Position numbers and translations under genes: made by a program. This document shows positions 42,285 through 52,594 of a stretch of DNA of 64,000 nucleotides, piece after piece; within the stretch, counting starts at the first letter, position 1; each line of letters begins with the position of its first letter. Location: the NCBI RefSeq assembly GCF_017948595.1, contig NZ_JAGFBV010000002.1:62001-126000 (forward strand), read 5' to 3'. Below the pieces are notes generated by a model. It was not told where the DNA came from, ran no database searches, and saw nothing but the letters and a program-made list of their open reading frames with translations. Source of the DNA: Flavobacterium geliluteum (lineage in GTDB: Bacteria; Bacteroidota; Bacteroidia; Flavobacteriales; Flavobacteriaceae).

Positions 42285-42396
42285 GATACAAAGGCGCTAA
42301 GTTTTTTAAATCGTAAGATGCAAAAGTGAAAAGTAAAATATCTTATTATGCCCAAATACAAGAACATATAACTTCTGACTTTTAACCTCTAACCGT

Positions 42397-43170
42397 TTAC
42401 AACTTACTTTCTTTCTCCAAAGCTACTTCTAAACTCTTATAATTGGGTAAAACTTTAGCAATTACGCCTTCTTTATTAAGGATGAAATGCGTTGGAAAAG
42501 CATTCAATTGCAAGGTTTCATTCATGTAAATTTTCATGTTTGGAATTACAGAATATGACAACGGCTTTCTTGCCAAAAACGTTTTTAATTGTTCTGGTGT
42601 ATCTTCTGCTAAACTCAAGAAAACAATATCTTTTCGGTCTTTGTATTTTGCCGCCAAAGCATTTACCTCAGGAAATTCTTTGATACAGGCAGCGCAATGA
42701 ATGTACCAGCATTTAATAACGATTATTTTGCCCTTCATCGTTTCGTTAGAAACTAAATTTCCATCTAAATCGGTAAAAGAGAATTTTGGAAAAGGAGTAC
42801 CTTCCATTTTAAAATTTTTGTACGCATCAAAAGCTTCTTGATTGATGGTTGCTTTTATACTGGTATCTGCTTTGGGTAAAATTTTGAATAATTTATAATA
42901 AATAATAGAATCGTTTGATTCTAATCGGATTGGGATGTAGTTTGTGTTTACCAATTCATTCAAAAAAGATTCTTTTGAAATTTCTTTTGAATCTGCATCT
43001 AATGCTGTAAAATCTCTCGAAAGCATAATCTTTTTGCTCTGATACGGCCACCAATCAGCGTATTTTTGTTGAATTTGAATAGGATCAACTTCAGGATTTC
43101 CAAATTTATTTTGACTAAAACCAGCAATTGAAATTAGAAATGTGATTATTATAATGATTAAATTCTTCAT
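42397..43170 (-). CDS. TlpA-like thioredoxin-fold protein, exported
   Basis: A 257-residue protein with an N-terminal signal/anchor (NLIIIIITFLISIAGFSQ). A Bacteroidota-type N-terminal helper domain follows (about 25-130), then a TlpA/AhpC-TSA domain: FSFTDLDGNLVSNETMKGKIIVIKCWYIHCAACIKEFPE with redox pair C-A-A-C, and FLSLAEDTPEQLKTFL. It acts as a periplasmic thiol-disulfide reductant. ATG 43170 (MKNLIIII) fits a signal peptide better than 43197. A -7 element CAAAAGTA is at 43195-43202 on the other side. Confidence 0.88.
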   Translation of the reverse strand: MKNLIIIIITFLISIAGFSQNKFGNPEVDPIQIQQKYADWWPYQSKKIMLSRDFTALDADSKEISKESFLNELVNTNYIPIRLESNDSIIYYKLFKILPKADTSIKATINQEAFDAYKNFKMEGTPFPKFSFTDLDGNLVSNETMKGKIIVIKCWYIHCAACIKEFPEVNALAAKYKDRKDIVFLSLAEDTPEQLKTFLARKPLSYSVIPNMKIYMNETLQLNAFPTHFILNKEGVIAKVLPNYKSLEVALEKESKL

Positions 43171-43194
43171 GAAAGTTGATACAAATATTGGACT

Positions 43195-43202
43195 CAAAAG
43201 TA
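43195..43202 (-). promoter_or_regulatory. -7 element of the TlpA-like gene
   Basis: CAAAAGTA, complement of TACTTTTG, a perfect TAnnTTTG, 24 bases before the start. -33 box unclear. Confidence 0.4.
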
Positions 43203-43256
43203 CTTATTTTTTCACGCAGATTTGGTAGATCTAGCAGATTTTTTATTTATGATCTT

Positions 43257-43292
43257 GTCATCCTGACGGAGGAAGGATCTTCATAAAGTAGG
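43257..43292 (+). repeat. GTCAT-type dispersed repeat, copy 2
   Basis: GTCATCCTGACGG, then GGATCTTCATAAAGTAG, matching the copy at 1488-1522. It lies between the TlpA-like gene start and the end of the DUF3592 gene. Confidence 0.5.
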
Positions 43293-43354
43293 CAAATTGC
43301 TATTTGATTTTTCGCCTTGTCTTCTCTCTTCTAATCACTTTTTCTTATGAAAAT

Positions 43355-44053
43355 TTAATTCTTCTTTTTTGGCAAGAAAGAAATATCCATAGAATACGTG
43401 GTTGGATCTTCTGGATCAATTATGACTGTTATTTCTTCTGTTTGTATAAAATCTGTCGGGTCGAACCAAATATCCTCGCTTTCAAAAAGATATATTTCAT
43501 TAGTTCTTGAATCCAACCATTGACTGCAAATTAGATAAGGATGGCTATCGTTTACTGCTAAACTTAAATTAAGCTTCACATCAATAAATTTTGTCATAAT
43601 ACTTTTGCCACTTTGCTGTAAAAAATTTATTTTTTTTCTTTTTAAACGATCTGATCTAAGACCCAAAAAACCTACCAAAGCGAAAGCCATTCCTATTACG
43701 CCCAAAGCTAATGAACCTAAATATAAAGAGCTAAAATCATCAATAAATGCCTTATTAGGATTTGTCGGATCGTACAAAACAGCTACGCTTTCGTCTATGT
43801 CATAACTAGGAGGATCGCTGCTTACATTCGAAGTAAACTCTATTTTTTTTTCGTATTTTGTATAAAACACTACCACCGGACTGTATGTTGATGATTTGCT
43901 CGACTTTACCTCACGCAACTCTATAACAGTACCCTGTGCATCGACTGCTGTTTTTATAAAAGAGAATTTTTCAAGAAAGAAATAAATAGCTGCTATTACT
44001 AAAGCCGAACCAACTATAGCGGAAGCATATTTAAAAAAAGTAAAGGTTTTCAT
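43355..44053 (-). CDS. DUF3592 domain membrane protein
   Basis: A 232-residue protein with two membrane helices (about 9-28, ASAIVGSALVIAAIYFFLE, and 108-130, YLGSLALGVIGMAFALVGFLGL). They flank a domain with STYSPVVVFYTKYEKKIEFTSN and SYDIDESVAVLYDPTNPNKAFI, the DUF3592 signature (Y-x-P-x-V-x-Y and V-x-Y-x-P-x-N). A C-terminal soluble domain repeats a similar strand pattern (INFLQQSGKSIMTKFIDVKL..VIIDPEDPTTYSMDI), perhaps a second, diverged copy. Function unknown. Isolated gene. Confidence 0.8.
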   Translation of the reverse strand: MKTFTFFKYASAIVGSALVIAAIYFFLEKFSFIKTAVDAQGTVIELREVKSSKSSTYSPVVVFYTKYEKKIEFTSNVSSDPPSYDIDESVAVLYDPTNPNKAFIDDFSSLYLGSLALGVIGMAFALVGFLGLRSDRLKRKKINFLQQSGKSIMTKFIDVKLNLSLAVNDSHPYLICSQWLDSRTNEIYLFESEDIWFDPTDFIQTEEITVIIDPEDPTTYSMDISFLPKKKN

Positions 44054-44221
44054 ATTTGGGATGGATCAAATTTGGTGCAAAATACACTTTAAATTAAAAA
44101 ACTATTTAAAAGAATATGATTATTTTATTTCACGAATATTTTGCAGTTTTAAGCAAATTCCGGGAGCTTTTTTTATTCTCTTTTTTATGTAAAAATATAA
44201 TGTCTTATGAAACCAGATGCC

Positions 44222-44302
44222 TTAGCCCTGATAGCAGCGGTATCCTTTTTCTGGCTCCTTTCAGCCGGAAAAAGATACAAGCGGATAGCAGGAAATAGCT
44301 CC
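44222..44302 (+). repeat. Dispersed hairpin element (CTAGCCC family), copy 4
   Basis: It begins TTAGCCCTGATAGCAGCGG and ends AGCAGGAAATAGCTCC. The central hairpin is TTTTTCTGGCT / AGCCGGAAAAA around CCTTTC with one mismatch. This gene-free stretch (44054-44526) otherwise holds only the terminator at 44336. Confidence 0.88.
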
Positions 44303-44335
44303 TGAAAAAAAAATACTAGATTACATTTTAAACCA

Positions 44336-44367
44336 TAAAAAAACCTGACAACGTAAATTGCCAGGTT
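44336..44367 (-). terminator. Terminator downstream of chiA
   Basis: AACCTGACAA and TTGCCAGGTT pair with one mismatch; the minus strand continues into T (A-run 44337-44343). It is about 160 bases after the chiA stop, the first hairpin of its kind there. Confidence 0.65.
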
Positions 44368-44526
44368 CATAATGCTCTGGTTTAGGCGAAAACCAAATAA
44401 CAAATCGCCTAAATTCGATGCATTTATTCGAAATATAAAAATCAGATTAAAAAATAAATAACCAAACTCAAAATTAACCTTTTCGATTTTTGTACTTCTA
44501 ATTTTTACATTTTTTGGTTTTGAAAC

Positions 44527-47500
44527 TTAGTTTAAAAAGTTCATCACCTTGAATGAATGTTTGTTTCCTGATTTATCAGTTACAATGACGATGAACAATT
44601 GTTTGGTAGAGAAATTTCTGTTTTGCAGGTAGATTTCTTTATTGCTCTGAACGTTATCATAACTCACTAATATTTGCCCGATACTATTGAAAACAGACAC
44701 CTGAGCAATTTCTTCAGCATCATTTTTCACTGTTAAAACATCATTATTAAAATAGGTAACAGTACTTGTGCTTTGTGGTTCAATTTTAGCCGCAGAGAAT
44801 ATTTTATTCCCCGATTGTAATGCAAAATAAGCGGCATACGCCTTAGATAATTCAGATGAATTACCACAAGAAGAAGCATCCCAGTTTACAGACCAAGTCA
44901 TTAAACCTCTCAAATTAGGATAAGGGCCTCCAGGTTGCATCGTGTACGTTCTTCCTGAAAATGTGGTTCCTGTTCTTAAATAATGCAAAGCACTAATTCC
45001 TTCGGCCGGAGTGATAAAACCACTACCTGCTGCACTTGGACAAGCGGGTAATCCTATAAGGATTTTTGAAGGTGGTAAACCATCAAAACGCATTCCAGTT
45101 GTACCAATACTATACCCTTTTACAAGCATATCAGTTAGGGCGGTCACCATATTTGCTCTCTTAGCTGAACCATAGTATTGACCATCTAATCCGTTTTCTC
45201 CACCTGTATTATACAATTGTACGGCTAACAAATCCAATTCATTACGTAAGTTTTGAATAATTGGCAGAAAGGAACCAAAAGTATCATTATAGGTAGAATA
45301 TCCTCCTTGTACGTATTGTGTTTCCGGAGCTGCAGTTAATAAAAATCCAGGTCCATAGTGCGCTTTTAATTCTTTGAAAGCATCTACTACGTTTTTTAAT
45401 CTTGGATAAGCAGAAATACCCGTATAAGAAATATCTCTTAAACCTCCTGCACTAAAATTCATCGATCCGCCTTCAAAATCTATATCAACTCCATCAAATT
45501 GATACTCGTCAATAATTGCTTTTAGACCATTAACAAAAATATTTTTTTGAGCTACATTCTCCAAAACAACATGACCATTTTGACCTCCAATAGAGATAAT
45601 AACAGGAACGCCGCTATCTCTTAAGGATTTTATATCGTTTTTCAACAACTGTTTATTGAAAACGCCATTAGTCAAATATCTCGTGTCATTTGTAGTTAGT
45701 ACTGGTGTATAACCATCACGATTCACTGTTTCTACGAAAGAATAATCAACTACGTTAAACTTGCTTCCCACCATTTGAGAAAAATATAAAAATGGAGCAG
45801 AAGCGTTTTCCCAAGAGTGGGCATATCCTAAAATTATCTTTGAAGGAAGTGGAATAAACCTATTATTGTTTATCGGAGCTATTTTAATGGTATTGTTTAA
45901 AGTAGTTACGCCGGATTTGTTATCAGTTGCTTTTATTACAACTGGATAATCCTGATAAGCAGATGGTGTAAAATTATACGTATACGTATTGTTTGCTCCC
46001 GCAGCCATATTAAAAGTACCTCCGTTGATTGTAATAGTTACCCCCGAAACCGATCCGTCACTATCAACAGCTGTTACAGAAATTGGCACTACCTGAAAAG
46101 AACTTTGGTTTACAGTAGTATTTGATGGCGTATTCCAAGTAATTACAGGCAATGAATTAGGACAATTTGCACCTGAGCAATTTAATGTAAAACTATACGT
46201 TTTCGCAGCTATTGTTCCGTTTGAAGCAGTAGCCGTAACCGTTAACGTATGGCTAAGCGAAAACTGATTTGCAGCTGGTGTCCAACTTGCTGTATAAGTT
46301 CCCGAAGAATTTGTAGCACTCAAGCTTTGTCCATCTAAACTAAATACAACAGATGAGATTGTAGTGGCATCAGTAGCACTTAATCCAACACTTGCAACAA
46401 AATTAATTGCTGATCCTAAATTTATAGCAATCGCTGAACTTGTTGGTGCAGTAATAGTAACCACTGGAGTTGTAGCAACTACCGATTGAGTATTAAAATT
46501 AAATACTTGTGGTGCAGTTGGAAGATTTGTTTGTGGATAAGATGGTAAATAAGTAACATCTTGATTTTCCCAAGCATTAATCTTTAGACTTAAAAAAGTA
46601 GTATAACCATTAATGGCGGCATTTTCGAAATGATAATTTCCTTGGGAATCTGACAAAGTTGATAAGTTAATCCATCCGTGAGTATCATTGGTATAGGGTA
46701 AAATTAAATCTACTTTTATTCCAGCTACTGGAGCTGTTCCATTCTTAACAGTCCCGCTAATTAAATACCCATTGGCAACATTTTGCGTGAAGTTTAGAGT
46801 CTTACTAGAAGCAATAGCAGTATAAATAGTAGATGACGGACTAAAACTTAAACCCGTTTTTGAAGCGGTTACAATATAATCTGATCCTGCAATTAAATTA
46901 GACAAAATATAATTTCCGCTGGCATCAGAAACTGCGGTAAGCGTTGTAGTTCCAGAAGTTGCTGAAACCGTTACACCAGCAACTGCCGTTGTACCATTTT
47001 TAGTTGTTCCGCTTACAGTGTAATAAACAGGCGTCACTATATTTTGCGTAAAGCTTAAGGTTTTGTTTGCACTAATGGCATTGTAAACCGTTGAAGCAGG
47101 AGTAAATGTTAGTCCAGATTTTGCAGCCGTTACTGTATAATTAGATCCTGAAACCAAATTAGCTACACTATAATTACCACTGGCATCTGAAACGGTTGTT
47201 AAGGTTGTAGTCCCCGAAGTTGCTGAAACCGTTACGCCAGAAACTGGAGTTGTTCCGTTTAAGACATTTCCGCTTACGGTGTAATAAACTGGATTCACAA
47301 CAGTTTGGGTAAAACTCAATATTTTATTTGAATTTATAGCCGTATAAACCGTTGAAGCAGGAGTAAATGTTAGACCTGTTTTGGCAATTGTTACGATATA
47401 ATCAGATCCTGAAACCAAATTTGCTACAATATAATTACCCGTTGCATCTGAAACAGCTGTTAGAGTTGTAGCTCCAGAAACTGCTGAAATTGTTGCACCA

Positions 47501-50040
47501 GAAACCGGAGTTGTTCCGTTTAAAACAGTTCCGCTTACGCTGAAATAAGTTGGCGTAACTACTACATTCGTATTAAAATCATAAATTGTTGCCGTTGCAG
47601 GAATCGGAAAGTTAGTCAGATTTGATGGTAAATAAACGACATCTCCATTTTCCCAAGCGTTCAGTTTTAAACTTAAAACTGTATTGTAGCCACTTAAAAT
47701 ATCATTACTAAAACTATATTTTCCCTGTGCATCTGTAGTGGCAAAAACACTTTTCCAGCCATGTGCATTATCTGTCCAAGGTAACACCAATTCTACTTTT
47801 GCACCAGGTACCGGAGTTGTTCCGTTTTTTACCGTTCCGCTAATTTTATTGCCGCCAATTACCACAACATCTTGAGAGAAGTTTAATGTTTTATTGGCAT
47901 TTAAATTACTGTAAACAGTTGAAGCCGGTGTATATGTCTGACCAGATAATGCAGCAGTCACTGTATAATTGCTTCCGGAAGGTAAACTAACTGAATACAC
48001 ACCGCTTGCATTGGTAACAGCCGTAAAATTTCCGCTTGCAGAAGCTGCTGTAACGGTCACGCCCGAAACTGGAGTACTATTGTTTAAAATTGTTCCGCTT
48101 ACCGTGTAATTTACAACTGCCGCACCTTGCGTAAAATTTAATGTTTTATTGGCATCAATTGCGGTATAAACTGTTGAAGCAGGCGTATATGAAAAACCTG
48201 ATTTTGCAGCTGTAACGGTAAAATTTAACCCAGCTGTTAAACCTCCAATAGTATAAACTCCGCTAGCATTTGAAACCGCTGTTACAACTGTTGTCCCTGA
48301 AGTGGCAGAAACCGTTACGCCAGAAACTGGGGTTGTTCCGTCTAAAACCGTTCCGCTAACAGTGTATAAAGGCTGCGTTCCCTGAATTACTACCGCAGTC
48401 TGATTGGCTGTTACATTTGTCAAAGTAACGGGTGTAAAAGTGTAAGTCGCTTTTGATGCTATAAGCGAATAATTTTGCCCTGAAGCCAAATTATTAAAAG
48501 AAAAATTACCTGTTGTAGCAATCACCGTACTTAAAACAGTATTGCTTGCATCGCGCAACTCTACTGTCACATCCGGAACTAAAGCTGTTCCGTTTTTTAC
48601 AGTCCCCGCAATACTTACACTTCCCGGCAAAATGCTTCCGAAAGAAGTATCTACCTGATTGAGTAATGCGTTTGGAATTGCTCCTCTTGTGTCCTGAGAC
48701 AGCTCCCAAATCATTCCTCCTGCTAAATTTTTTGATTTAATATATTGCACTTTCAAATCCATTGATTGTTTATCTTCATAACTGATAAACTGTTTCAAAG
48801 TCGCATTATACAAATAAGGTACTTTTGTAGTATTATCAAAATAACGAACCCATCCTGCAGCTGCGGCCGTTGGCGTCACCAACATAGTATTGGGATCTAA
48901 GTAAGGATGCGGATTGGTAACGGGATTCCCGACCAAATCACAGATTTCGATACTGCCCGATTTTTCACAAGCGGCCGGACCATCCCAAGTACCTGTAGGA
49001 TTTTGTGGATTGGTACATCCCGGAACGGCATATCGTGGTGCCGTTACAAACAATCCCGGAAAGTTTGGATTCGTTCCGTTATTGGCAACATTATCAAATT
49101 TTTTACCATAAAAAGGCAATCCCATGATTAATTTGTTTGCAGGAAAACCCACAACATTCAAAAATTGATTCGTCAATTCATCCAATGATTCAGATTGTGT
49201 TGCGCCGTATAAAGGATCATTCGGATTTCCACTGGCATACAAAGGAGCATTGTAGCAGGTTTTATCGTACCAGTTTCCTCCAAGATCATATCCAAAATAA
49301 GTGATATAATCGCAATACGTTGAGATATCCTCTGTCATGCCGTATTGTGATCGGTTGTTTGGGCCTAAATATTGTGCACCCACTTTTCGAACATTATTTC
49401 CAGCAGCAATTGTAACCAATTTGTTGGGCATTGCAAGGCGCATTGCTTTCAACAAATATACCAGATTTTTGTTGTCGTCTGGGCTGTATTTTTGCGGAGG
49501 AATTGGCGATCCATTAATAACTTCTGTACCATCTGTTCCTCCAGAAAGCGGATATTCCCAGTCAATATCAAACCCGTCAATAAAAGGATAAGTTGTTATA
49601 AAGTTTGCCATATCTGCGGCCAAAGCGGCTCTTGCGACAGGACTAGCAGCAATAGGAGAAAGATCCTGACCTTTGGTCCATCCTCCAACAGAAATTAAAA
49701 CTTTTAAGTGTGGGTATTTTTCTTTTAACTTTTTCAAGTCATAAAAATTCCCTTTTACGGGAGCATCCCAAGGAATTCCACCTTCTGTGTGCTCAAAATC
49801 GGCATAAGTATCCAAACATTTTAGTTTGGTGTTCTGTGGCTGGGCAGGATCAAAAGTCGTCCCATAAAAAGAATAATTCAAATGTGTCAATTTGCTACCA
49901 TCAATTTTAGGAATATTAAAATCCCGGGCATAAATCGACCATTGCGCGTAGTATCCCACTACCTTTTTACCGTGGGCTGGTTGAGCCAACACGAGTAAGG
50001 GAAACAGTAATAAAAAAAGTAACCTGTAATAATGTTTCAT
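44527..50040 (-). CDS. chiA: Giant secreted chitinase with two GH18 domains, eight-module repeat region and T9SS tail (ChiA-like)
   Basis: An 1837-residue chitinase. A signal peptide (1-19) leads into the first GH18 domain (about 25-470, catalytic block DGFDIDWEYP, Glu162). Next come eight beta-sandwich modules (about 470-1210; each starts like SGTVxNGTTPVxGVTV) in the order three short, one long, three short, one long. The long ones carry HGW and LSLKINAWENGDV. Ig-like regions follow (TITAPTSSAIAINLG.., ITWNTPSNTTVNQ..), then a second GH18 domain (about 1395-1745, FDGVDIDFEGG) and a type IX sorting tail (about 1765-1837). In F. johnsoniae ChiA with two GH18 domains is essential for growth on chitin and secreted by T9SS. 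Start ATG 50040 fits the signal peptide; the longer frame to 50103 does not. Confidence 0.95.
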   Translation of the reverse strand: MKHYYRLLFLLLFPLLVLAQPAHGKKVVGYYAQWSIYARDFNIPKIDGSKLTHLNYSFYGTTFDPAQPQNTKLKCLDTYADFEHTEGGIPWDAPVKGNFYDLKKLKEKYPHLKVLISVGGWTKGQDLSPIAASPVARAALAADMANFITTYPFIDGFDIDWEYPLSGGTDGTEVINGSPIPPQKYSPDDNKNLVYLLKAMRLAMPNKLVTIAAGNNVRKVGAQYLGPNNRSQYGMTEDISTYCDYITYFGYDLGGNWYDKTCYNAPLYASGNPNDPLYGATQSESLDELTNQFLNVVGFPANKLIMGLPFYGKKFDNVANNGTNPNFPGLFVTAPRYAVPGCTNPQNPTGTWDGPAACEKSGSIEICDLVGNPVTNPHPYLDPNTMLVTPTAAAAGWVRYFDNTTKVPYLYNATLKQFISYEDKQSMDLKVQYIKSKNLAGGMIWELSQDTRGAIPNALLNQVDTSFGSILPGSVSIAGTVKNGTALVPDVTVELRDASNTVLSTVIATTGNFSFNNLASGQNYSLIASKATYTFTPVTLTNVTANQTAVVIQGTQPLYTVSGTVLDGTTPVSGVTVSATSGTTVVTAVSNASGVYTIGGLTAGLNFTVTAAKSGFSYTPASTVYTAIDANKTLNFTQGAAVVNYTVSGTILNNSTPVSGVTVTAASASGNFTAVTNASGVYSVSLPSGSNYTVTAALSGQTYTPASTVYSNLNANKTLNFSQDVVVIGGNKISGTVKNGTTPVPGAKVELVLPWTDNAHGWKSVFATTDAQGKYSFSNDILSGYNTVLSLKLNAWENGDVVYLPSNLTNFPIPATATIYDFNTNVVVTPTYFSVSGTVLNGTTPVSGATISAVSGATTLTAVSDATGNYIVANLVSGSDYIVTIAKTGLTFTPASTVYTAINSNKILSFTQTVVNPVYYTVSGNVLNGTTPVSGVTVSATSGTTTLTTVSDASGNYSVANLVSGSNYTVTAAKSGLTFTPASTVYNAISANKTLSFTQNIVTPVYYTVSGTTKNGTTAVAGVTVSATSGTTTLTAVSDASGNYILSNLIAGSDYIVTASKTGLSFSPSSTIYTAIASSKTLNFTQNVANGYLISGTVKNGTAPVAGIKVDLILPYTNDTHGWINLSTLSDSQGNYHFENAAINGYTTFLSLKINAWENQDVTYLPSYPQTNLPTAPQVFNFNTQSVVATTPVVTITAPTSSAIAINLGSAINFVASVGLSATDATTISSVVFSLDGQSLSATNSSGTYTASWTPAANQFSLSHTLTVTATASNGTIAAKTYSFTLNCSGANCPNSLPVITWNTPSNTTVNQSSFQVVPISVTAVDSDGSVSGVTITINGGTFNMAAGANNTYTYNFTPSAYQDYPVVIKATDNKSGVTTLNNTIKIAPINNNRFIPLPSKIILGYAHSWENASAPFLYFSQMVGSKFNVVDYSFVETVNRDGYTPVLTTNDTRYLTNGVFNKQLLKNDIKSLRDSGVPVIISIGGQNGHVVLENVAQKNIFVNGLKAIIDEYQFDGVDIDFEGGSMNFSAGGLRDISYTGISAYPRLKNVVDAFKELKAHYGPGFLLTAAPETQYVQGGYSTYNDTFGSFLPIIQNLRNELDLLAVQLYNTGGENGLDGQYYGSAKRANMVTALTDMLVKGYSIGTTGMRFDGLPPSKILIGLPACPSAAGSGFITPAEGISALHYLRTGTTFSGRTYTMQPGGPYPNLRGLMTWSVNWDASSCGNSSELSKAYAAYFALQSGNKIFSAAKIEPQSTSTVTYFNNDVLTVKNDAEEIAQVSVFNSIGQILVSYDNVQSNKEIYLQNRNFSTKQLFIVIVTDKSGNKHSFKVMNFLN

Positions 50041-50518
50041 AATTAATAAATATTGGTTAATAGAAAATTCAAAATAGGATATCCTAAATGCACAGTTGAG
50101 CACTCAGAATATTAAAAATGGATTCAATTCATTACAATTGGACTAGAATTGCAATTCATTAAAAAATGAATTTGTAAAACTTCTATAAATAAAAATTACT
50201 ATTACTACTTTAGATCAAATCATCGGTAAATAGTACGGATTGATATTTATATGTGATTTAAATATTTGGTTTAAACACAAAAGATAAATTGATAATTTAT
50301 CACTCTAAATACTTGATTTGTTTTTTCATTGGTTTCTTTTCGATACTATTTGGTTTTAGGGTTATTATTTTATTTGAATATTTTTTGGTTATTTTTTTTA
50401 TGCTTTTAAAGAGTATTTCAATCGATTTTTCGCCATGATTATCCCTGCCAGAAATTCCGACAGAAATAACTTTTCCTAAAAAAACATGGCAACTAAAACT
50501 ATTGAATACTAACTCAAA
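50041..50518. other. Regulatory/intergenic region upstream of chiA
   Basis: About 480 A+T-rich bases between the GH20 stop and chiA. There is a GGATATCC palindrome near 50078, but no clear TTTG/TAnnTTTG pair on the minus strand and no gene. It probably holds the chiA promoter because the gap is too long for plain co-transcription. Confidence 0.45.
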
Positions 50519-52594
50519 TTAAACTTTCTCTATCAATTTCTTCAAGCTTGTATATACCGCCAACTCTACATCTGCGTGATCTTTTGTATTACAGGCTTCG
50601 ATTAAATTTTTTAAATCTGTTATTTTTAATGTCTGTTTATTATCTAAAAAAAGTAACAATTGCTCTGATGCATCACTTAATTTTTTAGCCAAAGGCAAAA
50701 TAGGTTGCATCAGTGGGGCATTTTCACTCAACTGAATAAGTTCTTTATTTATAACCACCCATTTGCTTAAAAAAGCAACGACTTTTGCTTTGTTTTCGGG
50801 AGATTGAGTTGCTAAATACTGATTGACCGCTTCATCAAAAGGAATCACATCCGGGGCATCCGGTGTGCATGCATCGGCAAAAAGAGTAAATGGAGAATAC
50901 ATTTGATATTCTGTTCCGTCTTTATTTCTCGAATATCCTTTTAAGGGTTCGCAAACATTTGAAAACTCATCAAGTGCTTTTATGTTTTGATTGTTTACAA
51001 TATTTCTAAGGATAACTGCTTTATTTCGAATGTGAGTCAATCCTAATTCTTCTAATCGAAAAGAAACTGTTTCGAGACGTTTGCGCATATTGGCAACATC
51101 CTTAATTTCTTCGGCAGACCAAAGTCTCTCGGCAATCGCTGCTGTCCTTGGCCATAGTCTTGAATCTATGGTTGTTCGTGTTACCAATTCTGTCCACATA
51201 GTTGCCTCGCCTCCTAATATTCTGGCCTTTTCCTCGGTAGATAATGATACTCCTGCCGGCATCGGATCGTTGAGATAATGGCTTTCGACACCCAGTACCA
51301 AATCGATATAATATCCGTTTGATAAAACAGTTTCATAACCATTTTTTACGGCATTTATTAAGGATTGACGCGTTGGAACTCCTTCGTTAGCGCCTTTCCA
51401 AGAATGAATAATAGCGTCTTTTGTCATGTCTTTTGTCATGATTTCTTCCCAACCCATTAATTGTTTTCCATGTTTTTTGAGCATCGGCACCAGCTGCATC
51501 GTAAAATAAGTCTGCAATTCGTGATTTGTAGCCAATTTGTGCTTCTTTTTAAACTCTTGAATTTTCGGGTTCGCATCCCAATCTTTTCCTTCATTCTCGT
51601 CTCCTCCTATATGAAAGTAAGCACCGGGAAACAAAGGACAAACCTCATCAAATAGTTCGCTTAATAGCTGGTATGTTTTAGGATTTGAAGGATCTAATGT
51701 TGGCGAAAAAATACCAGCATTTCTTTCAATTCCATAGGTTACGATTGCCGTTCCCTGAATATTTTTTTCTGAAGTTCCGCCCGTGAGCGTCATTACTTTA
51801 CTTCCTATTTCGGGATAAGCCGTTAAGATTGCCGATCCGTGACCCGGAACATCTATTTCTGGTACTACCAAAATACCACGCTCATCTGCATATTTTACGA
51901 TGTTTTTTATTTCTTCTTGCGTATAATACATTCCATCTGAGGCCAATTCTATCAGCTTTGGATGTTTTGGCGTTTCGATTCTCCAACCTTGATCATCAAC
52001 CAAATGCCAATGAAAAACATTCATTTTCATCGCTGCCAATCCGTCTATATTTCTCTTAATCACATCCACCGGCTGAAAATGTCTTGCGACATCAATCATC
52101 AAACCTCTCCATGTAAATCTGGGAAAATCTGAAATTTGAGAATTCGGAAAATAAAAAGAAGTAGCATTATTTTGTAACAATTGTAATAACGTTTCAAGAC
52201 CGTGCAAAGCCCCTAAATCGCTAGTGGCGTTAAGTATAATTTTATTTTGTTTGATCTCTAAGTGGTAACTTTCGTCTTCGTACAAACCAATTTTTCCGTT
52301 CTTATCACAATTAATTTGCAAAGAAGCCGAAGGAAATTCATTTAATTTTGAAATAAAACCCTGTTCAAAAAACATTCCTGTTCTACCATCTAACCTACGC
52401 AAAAAACGAGTAACTCCCCCAAAAATCCTAGAGTTAGGATTTCCGGTAATGTTTACTTTAAAATTTTTTTCCAAAGTAAAATTACCATCATTTAAAACAA
52501 CGTTTTGAGGCCAGGGCATAAGATTTAGCTGCTCTTTTTTTGTTTGAGCAACAGTTGTTAAACCCGCAAATAGTAGGACTAATAAATATTTCAT
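50519..52594 (-). CDS. GH20 beta-N-acetylhexosaminidase
   Basis: A 691-residue periplasmic exo-enzyme that releases GlcNAc from chitooligosaccharides. A signal peptide (YLLVLLFAGLTTVAQ) precedes a GH20b N-domain (LMPWPQNVVLNDG..), then the barrel with FTWRGLMIDVARHFQPVDVIK, HWHLVDDQGWRIE, VPEIDVPGH. The catalytic pair is in FHIGGDENEGKDW, near residues 331-332. A C-terminal helical extension follows. ATG 52594 is chosen over 52657 because it starts the signal peptide. It lies between chiA and nagB on the same strand, as in chitin loci. Confidence 0.95.
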   Translation of the reverse strand: MKYLLVLLFAGLTTVAQTKKEQLNLMPWPQNVVLNDGNFTLEKNFKVNITGNPNSRIFGGVTRFLRRLDGRTGMFFEQGFISKLNEFPSASLQINCDKNGKIGLYEDESYHLEIKQNKIILNATSDLGALHGLETLLQLLQNNATSFYFPNSQISDFPRFTWRGLMIDVARHFQPVDVIKRNIDGLAAMKMNVFHWHLVDDQGWRIETPKHPKLIELASDGMYYTQEEIKNIVKYADERGILVVPEIDVPGHGSAILTAYPEIGSKVMTLTGGTSEKNIQGTAIVTYGIERNAGIFSPTLDPSNPKTYQLLSELFDEVCPLFPGAYFHIGGDENEGKDWDANPKIQEFKKKHKLATNHELQTYFTMQLVPMLKKHGKQLMGWEEIMTKDMTKDAIIHSWKGANEGVPTRQSLINAVKNGYETVLSNGYYIDLVLGVESHYLNDPMPAGVSLSTEEKARILGGEATMWTELVTRTTIDSRLWPRTAAIAERLWSAEEIKDVANMRKRLETVSFRLEELGLTHIRNKAVILRNIVNNQNIKALDEFSNVCEPLKGYSRNKDGTEYQMYSPFTLFADACTPDAPDVIPFDEAVNQYLATQSPENKAKVVAFLSKWVVINKELIQLSENAPLMQPILPLAKKLSDASEQLLLFLDNKQTLKITDLKNLIEACNTKDHADVELAVYTSLKKLIEKV

